This document shows positions 1 to 10,923 of a DNA stretch of 64,000 nucleotides, piece by piece. Source of the DNA: Erythroxylum novogranatense (lineage: Eukaryota; Streptophyta; Magnoliopsida; Malpighiales; Erythroxylaceae); contig CM057225.1 in assembly GCA_029891385.1 (NCBI GenBank), forward strand, positions 80,687,887 to 80,751,886, written 5' to 3'. The notes below the pieces were generated by a model. That model did no database searches and was not told the origin of the DNA. It saw nothing but the letters and a program-made list of their open reading frames with translations. How positions within the stretch are numbered: the stretch's first letter is position 1; every line of letters starts with the position of its first letter. Both the position numbers and the translations under genes were made by a program.

Positions 1-269
1 TGTCTTTCTTTTTTTTCGATGAGTTACTAAAAATGCTTAAAAGGTTTTAACTTCTAACTCAATATATGTCTAGATTATACAAAAAGTATCATAGTGTAAA
101 TTAAGTTGCCATTTTCGAAATTAATGAAACAAATTGAAATTAACTTAATCATTGATGCTTATGACTATATGCCTAAACAAATCAAATCACAATAACAACT
201 AAACTTATAATGAATCATCCTGATCAATATTCTTTCCAAGTTAAAAATTTCTTAGAATGATTCCTTATT

Positions 270-420
270 AAGCTAATTATAAAAAATTGATAAACATAAA
301 TAATAATAAATTCCCTTATCTACAATTTGAGTTGTACGTTGTCCCCAATGTAGATGATATAAATGAAGAAAAAATTTCTAAAATAAGTGGAAAGAGGAAA
401 AGCAAACGAACAATTAAGGT
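270..420 (-). repeat. Possible remnant of a Tat/Athila-like 3' non-coding region
   Basis: A stretch around 325-360 (acaatttgag, then ttgtac, a tccccaatgta core and an AT-rich run) resembles 51,020-51,060, where the same arrangement lies in the 3' non-coding part of a degenerate gypsy element. The match is short and no coding part survives here, so this is a weak call. The rest of 1-750 is AT-rich with no gene I can recognise. Confidence 0.3.
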
Positions 421-751
421 AGAACTAAATAAATGAAAAAACCCATCAAAATTGGCATAGGATGTTGACAAACTTACTATTTGATAGCTATTGACAAAGA
501 ATCGAAACCAAAATACTTATTCGAACCAAATGATGTTTTCTTATAAAGCCTAACAATTATAAGAGTTAAATGGCTACAAAAGAATAACTTGATCAAAACA
601 AAAACAAAAAAAATGGTTGAGGTGGAATTACGTACAAGTTCCACTTAAGACTGTTGAATTATCTCTTTCAAAGTTTAAATGCATATATAAGTTCAACAAT
701 CTATATTAACAAATTAACCACAAGTACTAAATGAAAGTGAGAGGAGGTTAC

Positions 752-933
752 CTCAAGTGAAGAGCAATAAAGTGCTCATTTTTTGTTCTCATTCTCGCAA
801 CCAACTTTTTGCCCAGTTCTAGAATAGGATCAGTGAACTTTAAAGCATGATAATTTACTCTACATCTCAGCATCTGTAAATCTGAATCAAACCTATTTGA
901 GAGTCTGTAGTCAAACATCCCAAGCTGAATGCC
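752..933 (-). pseudogene. Isolated exon of an O-fucosyltransferase family protein
   Basis: Read on the minus strand, a 182-bp open exon is bounded by a good acceptor (pyrimidine-rich run ending gttgtag at 945-934) and a consensus donor (GAG|GTAACC, GT at 751-750). It encodes a segment with LRCRVNYHALKFT, then LGKKLVARMR, then HFIALHLR. This is the conserved block of plant GDP-fucose protein O-fucosyltransferase family proteins (DUF246), Golgi type II membrane glycosyltransferases; HLR lies in the nucleotide-sugar binding region. The FEPDML-type exon that normally follows is not seen in 1-750, and no earlier exon is recognised before 2,850. The exon itself is undamaged. It could be the last survivor of a pseudogene, or part of a gene whose remaining exons lie to the left of the window beyond a long intron. 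The family call is fairly sure; the status is not. Confidence 0.72.
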
Positions 934-2858
934 CTACAACACAAGAGAAAACTCAGCTATTGTTCTTTAAAAATACAAGAATGCATAACGTAACGAAACA
1001 TCCAGGGAAAACCCCGAACAAAAAAAGATGTGTCAATAGAATTGACTGATCCAGTCTAGTTTTCTAATCATTGACTAATAATAATGATTACTAGAAATTA
1101 CTCTTGTTATTTAAGTGCACAGGAATTAAATATAATTATTAAAGAAAAAGGAACAACATTTAATTTTATAATTTTAATTTCAAAATGAATTAATTTCCTT
1201 TAATATTTAAAGACGAAGATATAATAATCTTTTTAAATTTTACTTACTCTTAATCACTATTATTTTAAACTATTTAAAATATATCTCATAGTATCTTTAT
1301 TAAGTATCAAATTTATTATATGACAACAATTAATTAGATAAAAGTTTCTGTTAAAATAACTTGATTAATAATTAATAAAGGTCTTTATTAAAATTTATAA
1401 TATCACAATATATTAAGAAATCTGAAATAATAAAAAATTAAAGATAACTTAAAATTAAAAATTGATAAAAAACTCAAATCTAAGTTAATAAAATCACAAA
1501 TTCATATTTCAACAAACCTTAGTAAAAGAACATTACCATCTACTCCAAAATTTTCTACATAAGATTAAGAACATAGGATCTTCCATTGCAATTCTTTAGA
1601 ACATTACAGGTGATTTAAACTCTATCCTCAAACTAGCAACTTAAGGCATCCTTCCATTGGGAAGGTGTTTCTCTGCTAAACAAATCACTCATCATTCGTC
1701 TCAAGTGTAGTTTCTAACCTTCTATATTGTTGCTTTATACGTCATTCTAGGTTTCTAGTACTAGCAAGCTGATGAGTAATTTGGAAAATTTTTAAGCGTA
1801 TGTAAAGAGTATTATAAATCATTTATTGAAGAATCGGGGGGTTATAAACTATTCTTGTTCAATTCTAAATAGAAGTGAATAATAAAAAATTCAAGTATGA
1901 CTTAAATTTGTGTTAATGAATGGTAAATGTTGCTATTATCAATAGATTGTTTTACTTATTTTATTTGAAATATGATCATGGACTTTTGAGATTTTTTGTC
2001 TTCTCTTTTAGCTTACTTTTTGGTATAACTTCAGTTGTGTATAGATAACTAGCTTTTGGAAAAAAAAAAAGCTTTGTAAGTCTGATGTATGATCATCGAT
2101 CTCTTTCCTACTAAATGCCTTTGTCACTTTTAGATTAGTGTTATTGTTGAGCCCTTAGAGGTGAAGTTATTCCTTGCACCCCTAATTGATGACTTCTTCA
2201 ATTACCTTGATAAGCTAACACACAATGTTGAAACACCATCTCCTGTTTCTTGGTTGCTTCATACGTCTGATGGAGTCTTGGATTGATCAACTTCATAGGG
2301 TACTCTCCAAAAGTTTGTTACAAGTTTGTATTAATGGCTAATATAGCCGTTACCCTTTTCCTATCTACTGCTACACGTCTCACTACAACTCTCATATTCA
2401 CTCCCAAATAACATTGTTTTACTTATTATTGACAATTATACAATCTAACATCGTTTAACTCTATCATTCCGAGCTCATTGACGTCATCTCCTACTATCTT
2501 CTTTAGCTTAATATCGAGCTATATCATATTCTTATTATGGCTTAATAAGCTTAAACCTAAATTGATAAGGACAAAGTAGATTATAAATATTTTTCTTTTC
2601 TAATAAGAAAAACTAAACTATTTTTTTGTTTTGCTTCACATATTTGATAACCTTGTATCTTATTTAATAATCTAAAGCCATGTAGCTTTGAATGTCAGAT
2701 CAAGGTCAAATAAGATGAATTGATTCAAGTTGTAGTTGAGCCTGTGAGCATAAGAGGAAAACAATTGGGAAATTAATCTTTTGTTGTCTTTTCTTTGTAC
2801 TATGTGCCTATAGAAGAAAATGAATTAAAACTTGCATAATTCCATCAGATATTTTCAG
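934..2858. other. No recognisable gene
   Basis: This stretch is AT-rich with long A/T runs, especially 1,100-1,500. A short open segment near 2,140-2,290 could not be assigned to a family. No terminal repeats or target duplications were seen. Confidence 0.5.
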
Positions 2859-3863
2859 GATTGTCAACGCCCTCCTGAAAATTACTCTTGGTTCCCACTC
2901 CTGGTTCTACCACAACTTTGTCTTCAACTCAGGATGTAACTTTTTGGCATGAATTTGTGAAGTGCTTGGTTAGCATCATAAAGTCAATGGGTTCCTAGAT
3001 GGGCCAACATCTGATAGTTGTAGAAGCCTATATGTCAAAGAACTCAGAGAGTGATGCTTTAACAGAGAATCACTCCACACCCACTGGAGAAGATGGAAGT
3101 ATTCCTGACTATGATTTAAATGAAAAAGTGATTCTTAAATGTCAAATGTTGCTACTCTTGAACAACTTTGGGCTTTCAATATTGAAGTCCAATTTAAGTG
3201 TTACTTCATTTGTCTAATAAGGCCTCAATTGTTATATGCATTTAGTGGTTAAATTGTAAAAAGTTTTGCTCCAGAGTATATGATGATAGATATTGTATTT
3301 TGGTCAGAGATGATCTATCTTTTTTGTTACTAGATATCTTACTATCTCAAATTTTTTTTATGGTGTCTTCTATCCTCCCATGTTTCTCAGTTTTTAGATT
3401 CTTTTGTTTCCCATAACAAGTTTAATAGGTTTTATACAGAAAAATATCTCCTTATTCAACAGCAAACCTTCCAAGGGTATTGAATTTTTGATAAGCATGA
3501 AAAAGGTTGGTCGTTCACCAGAAGAAGTTGCTATCTCCCCTAAAAAACGCAATTGGCTTAAATGAGACCATGATTGGGGACTATTTAGGTGAAAGGGATG
3601 AGTTTTGTTTGATGGTTATGCATGCTTATATTGACTCATTCAATTTCAAAGGTAAGGATTTTGGTGAAGCAATAAGGTTTTTCATTCATGGATTCAGATT
3701 AACTAGAGAGTCACATAAGATTGACCTCATGATGGCAAAGTTTGTTGAGAGCTATTGTAAATGCAATCCAAATTCATTTAGCAAAGCAGACACTGCTTAT
3801 GTTCTTGCTTACTCTATGATAATGCTCAATACAGACGCTCACAACCACATTGTGAAAGATAAG
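2859..3863 (+). pseudogene. BIG-type ARF guanine-nucleotide exchange factor (Sec7 domain), fragment
   Basis: Two exons of a large ARF-GEF survive. The first starts after an acceptor at 2,858 with IVNALLK and, after a one-base insertion near 2,893, runs on through FVKCLVSIIKSMG and TENHSTPTGEDG. A TAG at 2,996-2,998 replaces the tryptophan expected after SMG. A second frameshift near 3,131-3,139 precedes VATLEQ. The intron is about 3,200-3,435. The second exon carries the N-terminal half of the Sec7 domain: SLFNSKPSKGIEFL, a third frameshift near 3,535, then NETMIGDYLGERDEF, the FNFKGKDFGEAIRFF helix and DTAYVLAYSMIMLNTDAHN, which includes the catalytic-loop region. It ends at a donor (AAG|GTTTGT, 3,863). 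Family members recruit ARF GTPases to Golgi and endosomal membranes and are about 1,700-1,800 residues long; only about 220 codons remain. Introns are retained, so this is a decayed gene copy and not a retrocopy. At least three frameshifts and one stop make it non-functional. Confidence 0.88.
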
Positions 3864-4616
3864 GTTTGTTTGTGAACCTCTTTGCCCCCAAAAAAAGAAA
3901 GGAAGAAAAGGAAATATAGAATAAAAAACACCATAGAAGCAAAAAGAACTAATACGAGTCGCTTGTCTTAGTTTTGTTCTTAATAATTTTAGTGATGAAA
4001 TACAAAATTTTGTGTGAATCAAGAATCTGTTATTGCCTCATACACTTGCCATTTGTAACCCTTCCTAATAGTAAATCATATCCATAATCCAAGCTCTCTT
4101 GTCATTTTGTAATTGGTCGCTATTTGCTGCAAATTTTTTACATATATTTGTGAGCATTTTCTGGTCTTATTTGGCTAATTATGGGAGTTGACGATGGAGA
4201 AAATATATTGTATTTGAAAAATAGGTTTATTTGGAGTAATCTAAGAGTTCATATCAATGGGACTATCATGTCCGGCTTGGTTTGACAACTCAGAGTTGAA
4301 GTTTGGCTTTACCTTTTATAGTCCACTTCTCTATTATGTTAAATATCGCAACTTGGAGAGACTCAAATAAGTCCTTTTGGGCAAAGCTATTGCATACTAC
4401 TTAAACTTGAAAGGCTCTGATTGTCGTTCAGACAATATTATTACATCTGTAATTAACTACATTCTAGCATATTCTTCCTCCTTTAAGAAGTAAGAAATTT
4501 ATTGGAAGATCGTCTTTGCTGAAACAAAAGAACCTGATTGATTTGATAAGGGTGCAAGACATTTGAGAATTGAGATTCAAAAATTGCAGGTTCATTGCTT
4601 CCTTAGTTGATAATCA
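3864..4616. other. Spacer between two pseudogenes
   Basis: No continuation of the Sec7 gene (the IRNNRGIDDG-type segment expected next) was found. The sequence is AT-rich and carries no feature I can name. Confidence 0.45.
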
Positions 4617-7440
4617 TTATTGACAAAAGAAATTAAATGCAGTACTTAAAGAAGAGTAAGCCTTTGATAGTACTTTGGAAGCTACAGTTGTGTTGGCTGC
4701 TTCACTGTAATGAATGCCATCCCAACTTATAAATTTAGATCCTTCACTACACACCTTGTGGCCAGGCTCACTGCATGTTGTATTTCTATCGTAGTTATAT
4801 GGAGGTCCTCCATATCTGGAGCACGCCATTAGTGGATTTGAGAAACCTGCATTGCCCAAAGCTTGATTGAGGCACACAATTCATTCAAGAATAAACCAAG
4901 TTGATTTACTTTTGTGAAGAGAATAATTTCCGTTCCTTCCCGGTTTTACAGCATGAAAATGTATTAACTTGTAAGATCCATCGTATGAAAACCACCATAC
5001 AACTCACCATTTAGAGAATGGACTCATCTGATAGAGGAAATTTTCATTAATTTGCTAGGGAACGATTTGAAATCGAAAAATGTCCAGGCAACCAGTTTTC
5101 ATTCCTTTTGGAAATTTCTTTTTCTCTACGTGTTTTAGTCATCAAGTGATCAAGATCAAAAGTGCAAGAAATTCTAAAAATATATAGTTCAGTTAACCAG
5201 AAAAGAGGGGATTGTCATCCTCCAAATATAAGAACTTACCATATTTAGAGGAGTTGGGAATGAGATCGTACTTTATGGAATATATATCGACATAGACTAT
5301 AGTTGCATCTGTCAGTTCCGACCTCAACTTTTGGCATGTTTCAAATAATCATTCATTGAATAATTTTGCAGCATTATTGTAAAGTAAAATACAACCATGT
5401 GGATCCAAATCCTTCTGCTCAATTAAAGCAAGCTTTTGAAGCAGACAACCTAATGGTCCAGTGTTATGTATCCAAAATTTCCTGCCACCTTGAGCATGTA
5501 TAGCCTATCCAACACCAACATTAAATCATCTCGGTCAAGTAACTCGATAGGCTTCCCATTTCTATAATAGGAAATTTTAATAGAAAGAAAAAGGTGATCA
5601 ATGTTCGCATGGAACTATAAATGGCATTCTCAATTTCTCGTATCATAGTTGGCAGCCTTTTGGTTAATTGCAGGTCTGATAAGTTTGTGGTGAATGTTGC
5701 TGAAAGGTCATTTTATCCAATGTCAATCATGTAAAGTTCATTTTTGAATCGTTCCTCACTGATCATATTTGTTGAACCTAAACACAATTAAGGTCTCATA
5801 ATCAGTTTCTTTCTTAAACCATCAAGTGTTACAGGAATACTCCATCAGTTTAAATGTGGAAACTTTTAAGTATCATACGAGTGGAAACACTTAGTCAAGA
5901 AATACTAGTCCTTTTGCTTCTATATACAATGTCATTGACTCATGATTTCCCTGTATCTTTTAATAGAGGGGTTTACAAAGGACTTCCTCATACAAATAAC
6001 GAACCTGCAGAACAAAAGCGACATTACTTTCTTATCCTTTCCCCTCTTCCTATCGATCTTAAGGGAGGACTCGTAAGCCTAGTGATGGGAGAGGGATGAC
6101 CGAGCTAACCCTGCTCTTATAAGAGAACTAGATGTAGATACATTACACTTCTAGTATGACAAACACCCAACATAGATGCCAAGAGGCTTACTGATTTCAA
6201 TCGAGTTTTTACGGGTAACAAAAAGCTAACGACTCATTGGCTAAGAAAATGAGTTCAAATGACAAACATTTTCCCATTTGTCTTCTTCTTAAGTACCCTA
6301 TGTACGTCAAGACTCGAGAGTTTAACATAAACAAAGATAGAAATCTCAGTCACCACACTATGCATTACATTATCAATGATGATAAGCTTGAACCAGAAGC
6401 AAGAAAAGGGGTAAAAAATCACGATTAAAAACCACTCTTCTTAAAGAAACGAGACATTACCAGCCGAGACAAGTTCAAGAGTACGAGCCTTGAAACGAAC
6501 GAACTGCATTACTTGGATGTTCAATGAAAATGGGTCAAACTTGGGGAGAGTAGAGGACCCAACTATTGCGAAGTTTGCACCATTTGTAAAATTAGACCCT
6601 CCCAATGAGTCCAGGTATGGATTTAAAAAATTAGTCTTTAAGCTTTGACCTGCACAAGCATATAAGGAGACGGCTTCGTAATTAGATAATAGCATAATAA
6701 GAAAAGTTTCACATCTTTGTAACCAATGTAGCAGTAAAGCGCAAGCTCGCCAGAATATTGAAATGGGCTCTTCATTTAGAAACAAGAAGAGAGCCGAAAA
6801 ACTGTCTTCGGTGGTCAATGGCAAGAAACGACGTAATAAGACAAAAGAAAGCGCCATCAGACATGCACGAGGTTGTAGCATTCATAAAATATAGAAATAT
6901 ATTTTAATACACAACCGACAACATTAACCAAAGCTCGTTGAATTGGTGGATCCCACCTGAGCCACCTCTACCAATTATGTCCAATACCAAAAATTCAAGG
7001 ACAAGAGTTAATGATCAAACATGCATCGTAGCCGACCGGAGAAACGACAATGTATCGTAGTTGTTGCATAGAACAGAAACACGAAAAAAAATTAAACAAA
7101 ATGAAAAAAGGATAGTGAGCTACTCACATAGGAAGTCGATCACAAACCATCTGTCGGACAATCTCCCAATTGATCTACAAAAGAATGTGCGACCATTCGG
7201 GAGGTTAATTGGAAAGCCCAAGTCCAGCGACGAGACCACCGGTGTCGGAGTTAGAGTCAACAATGATGAAAATGGTTGGTGGGTGTTTGTACTGACAAGT
7301 TGCAGAGGTGAAAAGCAATGGAACTACAATGGCAAGTGCAATAACAACAACAAGCAAAGAGGCACAGATGGGTAAAGCAAGAACACGAAAGGCCTTAGAG
7401 AAAGTCGAAGAAGAACAAGGGACAAGAACAAAAGAGAAGC
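4617..7440 (-). pseudogene. GDSL esterase/lipase pseudogene, four exons with introns
   Basis: Exon 1 (to 7,128, donor GTGAGT) encodes a hydrophobic signal peptide-like stretch, then VDSNSDTGG where the family has GDS: the Gly is Val but the nucleophile Ser is kept. It continues GLGFPINLPNGRTFF. Exon 2 (6,649-6,461) has NPYLDSLGGSNFTNGANFA. Exon 3 (5,777-5,240) has ERFKNELYMIDIG, RKFWIHNTGPLGC and DATIVYVDIYS. Exon 4 (4,846-4,617) has YGGPPYNY and SWDGIHYSEAAN, the Asp-x-x-His part of the triad. All three junctions restore phase. Damage: no in-frame ATG before the signal peptide back to a stop near 7,469; TAA at 5,715-5,713 in place of the Gln of the IGQND block; TGA at 5,351-5,349; and an unmatched stretch near 5,560-5,610 inside exon 3. 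Active relatives are secreted hydrolases of about 370-390 residues acting on acyl esters. The family call is firm and loss of function is clear. Confidence 0.9.
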
Positions 7441-7789
7441 GAAAATGAGGTTTAACCCCACTTATTTGTTATCTATTTTCTTACACTTTTTCTTGGATTG
7501 TTTTGTTCAAGTAACTCTATCCATTTGTTTGGAACATAAATAATGTTATTTCTATATTTAGTTGTAAATATTGTCTGTTTAAGTTATTACACATATTTCT
7601 TATAAATTTTAAAATAAATGAAATATGTGTAATAAATTAAACAAAATTTATAAAAATATATATTTAATTATCCATATGCCCTCATTTACGAGATGGTTCT
7701 TCTTTTCCCAAATTCCCATTTCTTCTACTTCCAAAGTCTCTTAACCATTAAATTTATTAAGTATTTATAATAAGAACAAATGGGGTCGA

Positions 7790-8035
7790 TGACCACACAC
7801 TTGCATCCCACCATTCCTTTAAGCCAATAGCTTCTGCTTCTATCTCATTGTCATGCCTATAACTTATTGTTCATATTCTGTGGATTTTGTGACTTCGAAA
7901 ATAGGATAAACAACCACGCATTTTCATCACATTGTTCCTCTAATCCAACATCTCTCACTTCTATCTCATCGTTACGCCCGTAACTTATTGCTCACAACCA
8001 TGACTTTGATTTTGTGGATTTTTTGATTTCGAACG
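7790..8035. repeat. Diverged tandem duplication, two copies of about 120 bp
   Basis: About 7,790-7,900 and 7,910-8,035 share, in order, gaccaca/aaccacg, cttctatctcat, cctataacttattg/cccgtaacttattg, and a common end gtggattttgtgacttcgaa / gtggattttttgatttcgaa. No coding content was seen. The sequence from 7,441 to 7,790 holds nothing I recognise. Confidence 0.6.
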
Positions 8036-8055
8036 ACTAATAAATGAGAGGTCTC

Positions 8056-8413
8056 ACAGGTGTGACTAAGCGTCACACCTATGACACACATATATTTGTA
8101 TAAATTTTTTTGAAATATAATTAAGATATAATTAATTAATTAATTAATTAATTACAATATTATTAATTAGTTGATTAATTAAACATAATTGATTGATTAA
8201 TTAATTATAATATATTTAACATGAAAATATAATTAATTAATTATATTGTAATTAATTAATTAATTATATTGTAATTAACTAATCTATCACTTATCATTTT
8301 AATTATTATTACTATAATAGCACATACTATATATTAATATTAAGTATATATCTTAGTCATAATCGTGTGTTATTAATTGTTATTTATTATTAAGTATTAT
8401 ATACTAATATTAA

Positions 8414-8459
<46 letters not shown>

Positions 8460-9153
8460 CTTTAGTCGCAATCGTGAATTCAAATTAATTATTATTATAT
8501 TATTATTACATTAGTAACATTAATTATATATACTCCAATAATATATATATAAACTAAAATTAGACAAATTTTGAGTAATAACGCTTGTGACTTTTTTGTT
8601 AATTAATTTTTATATTATTATTTAATTATTAGTTTCATTATAATTGTGTTATTATTATTTAATAATAATTATTAATTAGTTATTAATTATTCCATTATAA
8701 AATTTTATTATTATTAACTATTACTACATTATTACGTACTATATATTAATATTAAGTTTATGTCTTAGTCATAATTGTGTTGTATTAATTGTTAATTATT
8801 ATTAAGTATTAGATACTAATATATTTAAAACATAAAATTTTAATTAATTAAGTAAAATATAATTAATTAATTAATTATATTTTAATTGATTAATCAACCA
8901 CTTATCATTTTAATTATTATTACTATACCATTACGTATTATATATTAATATTAATATATATCTTAATTGTTCATTATTAATTGTTAATTATTATTAAATA
9001 TTATATATTAATATTAAGTATATATATAGCTCTTCACGGTTGTGACTAATAAGTCACTGGCTGTGAATTCAATATTAATTATTGTTATATTATTATTATA
9101 TTAGTGACTTAATAGTCATAGGCGTGACTCCCACAAGTCACAACCGTGTATCT
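8056..9153. repeat. AT-rich block bounded by inverted TGTGACT...CTATGAC motifs (MITE-like)
   Basis: The left motif at about 8,056-8,086 (cacaggtgtgacta, tcac, cctatgac) reappears in inverted orientation at about 9,112-9,148. A third copy in the left orientation lies at 9,036-9,066. The left motif itself contains a perfect hairpin, aggtgtgac/gtcacacct. Between them lies almost pure taattaatt sequence arranged as imperfect direct repeats with a period of about 0.57-0.61 kb. For example, cacttatcattttaatta occurs at 8,288 and 8,899, and a matching tattattatttaattattag block at 8,613 and 9,187. This could be a non-autonomous DNA transposon whose interior expanded, but no target duplication was pinned down. 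Confidence 0.45.
8417..8458. repeat. (TA)n microsatellite
   Basis: About 21 uninterrupted TA units inside the first copy of the AT-rich repeat. The corresponding place in the second copy (about 9,018-9,028) has only a few units, so the tract expanded after the duplication. Confidence 0.9.
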
Positions 9154-9357
9154 TATTTTGTTTTTTTTTGTTAATTCATCCTTTCATATTATTATTTAAT
9201 TATTAGTTCAGTAATAATTGTGTTATTATTAATTAATAATTATTATTAATTGGATGTTAATTATGTCATTAGAAATTTTTATTATTACTAACTATTACTA
9301 TTCTATTATGTACTATATATTAATATTAAGTAATATTAAAAGGCGATTGACGGGCGA

Positions 9358-10923
9358 TTGTTCGGCGATCTCACCACAGGCGCCCATGGCCGGCATCACG
9401 CCCCTCCTCCTCTGCGACGTCGCTCGTTAGTCGAGCCCTCACGGGTGCCAAGTCATCCCCGATTCTTCTTGAAACCGCATGACCGTCTCTGGTCTCCATC
9501 GAGTCTCGGCCGATTGTTCAAAGGGGCGACGTTTTTCTCACTGGCGGAGGAAGCTCAACTTGCTGCTCCGTTCAAATTGGCGTTGGTTGGGAAATTTTCT
9601 AAAGGTAGGCCGAAGATGGACCTTCTGCGATCATCGTTTGATAAGATCGGTTTTAAGGATAATTTATCCCTGGGCATGATCGATTTCCGACATGTCCTCA
9701 TTTGTTTTGACCTAGAGGAAGATTACCAGCGTTGCTGGCTGAGAGCTCTCTGGCCCTTCGATAGACACATCATGCGTGTTTTTAAGTGGACGCCAGATTT
9801 CCACCCAGATCATGAATCCTCTGTTGTTCCAATCTGGGTTTCTTTCGCGGGATTGCACTGCTTCAATGACCAATACCTACATCGGATGGCCACCATGATC
9901 GGGACTCCATTGAAAATCGATGTCCCAACACTCAATCTATCTCGGCCCTCGATTGCTAGAGTGTGTATTGCAGTGGATCTGTTGAATGAGCTGCCGTCAA
10001 GATTGCGTTTGGGAACGAAGGACCAACCCTTCTTTCAATCGGTGCTGTATGAAAATCTGCCCTCCTACTGTCGATACTGCCGGAAGGTCGGTCATAAGAT
10101 TGCTGATTGTCGCCATACACCCATGCCTTCTCCCTCTGCCAACATCTCCGTTACCGGAATTGCTTTGGCTCCACCCTCTGCTCCTGTCCAGGTTTGGAAG
10201 GCCAAAGAATCTGCTGAAATTGGGCCGTCTGGCCTGCCAGAGCCAGCCCAAACGGTTTCTCCTTCCAATTCCTCCGGTTCTTTACCTCTCCCTGTTATTG
10301 AGCCAACGGCGTCCGCTGCTCTCCCTCAGATGAACACAGCTAACGCTTCCGACATACCCTGTTCTCAATTTGTGATTTTTCCTGCGTCAGACAAGGCCAC
10401 TGGCCATAATGTGCACAATGATCCATCTACTTCACTCTCCCATAATGAATTTATTGATATGGATGATGCCACAGTGAAGGAGACAGTTAATGACTGCGCC
10501 ACTTTCTCTGAACCCTCCGCTCCTGATATTATGCCCTCTGATTTTTGCTCTGATTTAAACAACATGATTGATAATACTGACATTGTACTGGAGAATACTT
10601 CTGGGGTTCCTAATCAGGTAGCCACAATTGATAAGGCTTCACCTGCATGTACTCATATTTACTCTGCTGCTGTTCTGCCCACCTCGGTCAACCCCGACTT
10701 GGGTAATTCGCCAACTACAGCCCAAGACGATTTCTGGCTTGGCACAGACTCCGGTCAACTGAATGTGGAAATTTCCAGAATGGTGCAATTTGAAGGAGAA
10801 ACAACCCAACCGAAACGGGGACGTCCTCCGGGCTCGAAGAATAAGAAAGTAACCTTTGATACTGAATCTCTTCGCCGATCGGCGAGAGCTCCGCAGATTA
10901 CTTATTCTGCCAATTCATCATAA
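9358..10923 (+). CDS. LINE 1 ORF1: DUF4283 / zinc-knuckle RNA-binding protein
   Basis: Open from 9,340 to TAA at 10,921-10,923 with no internal stop. There is no in-frame ATG near the front: 9,358 is a TTG, and the first Met is around residue 86 (PKMDLLRSS), so the true start was probably lost with the 5' end. Residues about 60-230 look like DUF4283, the N-terminal domain of plant LINE ORF1 proteins. A CCHC zinc knuckle is complete: C238, C241, H246, C251. A long Ser/Pro/Thr-rich linker follows. Near residues 486-497 lies KRGRPPGSKNKK, which matches the AT-hook consensus for binding AT-rich minor grooves. By family knowledge the protein coats element RNA and helps nuclear entry and priming; its role here is inferred. 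It is the best-preserved long reading frame in the window. Confidence 0.85.
   Translation: MFGDLTTGAHGRHHAPPPLRRRSLVEPSRVPSHPRFFLKPHDRLWSPSSLGRLFKGATFFSLAEEAQLAAPFKLALVGKFSKGRPKMDLLRSSFDKIGFKDNLSLGMIDFRHVLICFDLEEDYQRCWLRALWPFDRHIMRVFKWTPDFHPDHESSVVPIWVSFAGLHCFNDQYLHRMATMIGTPLKIDVPTLNLSRPSIARVCIAVDLLNELPSRLRLGTKDQPFFQSVLYENLPSYCRYCRKVGHKIADCRHTPMPSPSANISVTGIALAPPSAPVQVWKAKESAEIGPSGLPEPAQTVSPSNSSGSLPLPVIEPTASAALPQMNTANASDIPCSQFVIFPASDKATGHNVHNDPSTSLSHNEFIDMDDATVKETVNDCATFSEPSAPDIMPSDFCSDLNNMIDNTDIVLENTSGVPNQVATIDKASPACTHIYSAAVLPTSVNPDLGNSPTTAQDDFWLGTDSGQLNVEISRMVQFEGETTQPKRGRPPGSKNKKVTFDTESLRRSARAPQITYSANSS

Noticed and set aside
2140..2290. Possible coding exon (open stretch of about 50 codons)
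   Set aside because: No family match, no convincing splice sites, and it does not fit the segment expected upstream of the ARF-GEF exon.
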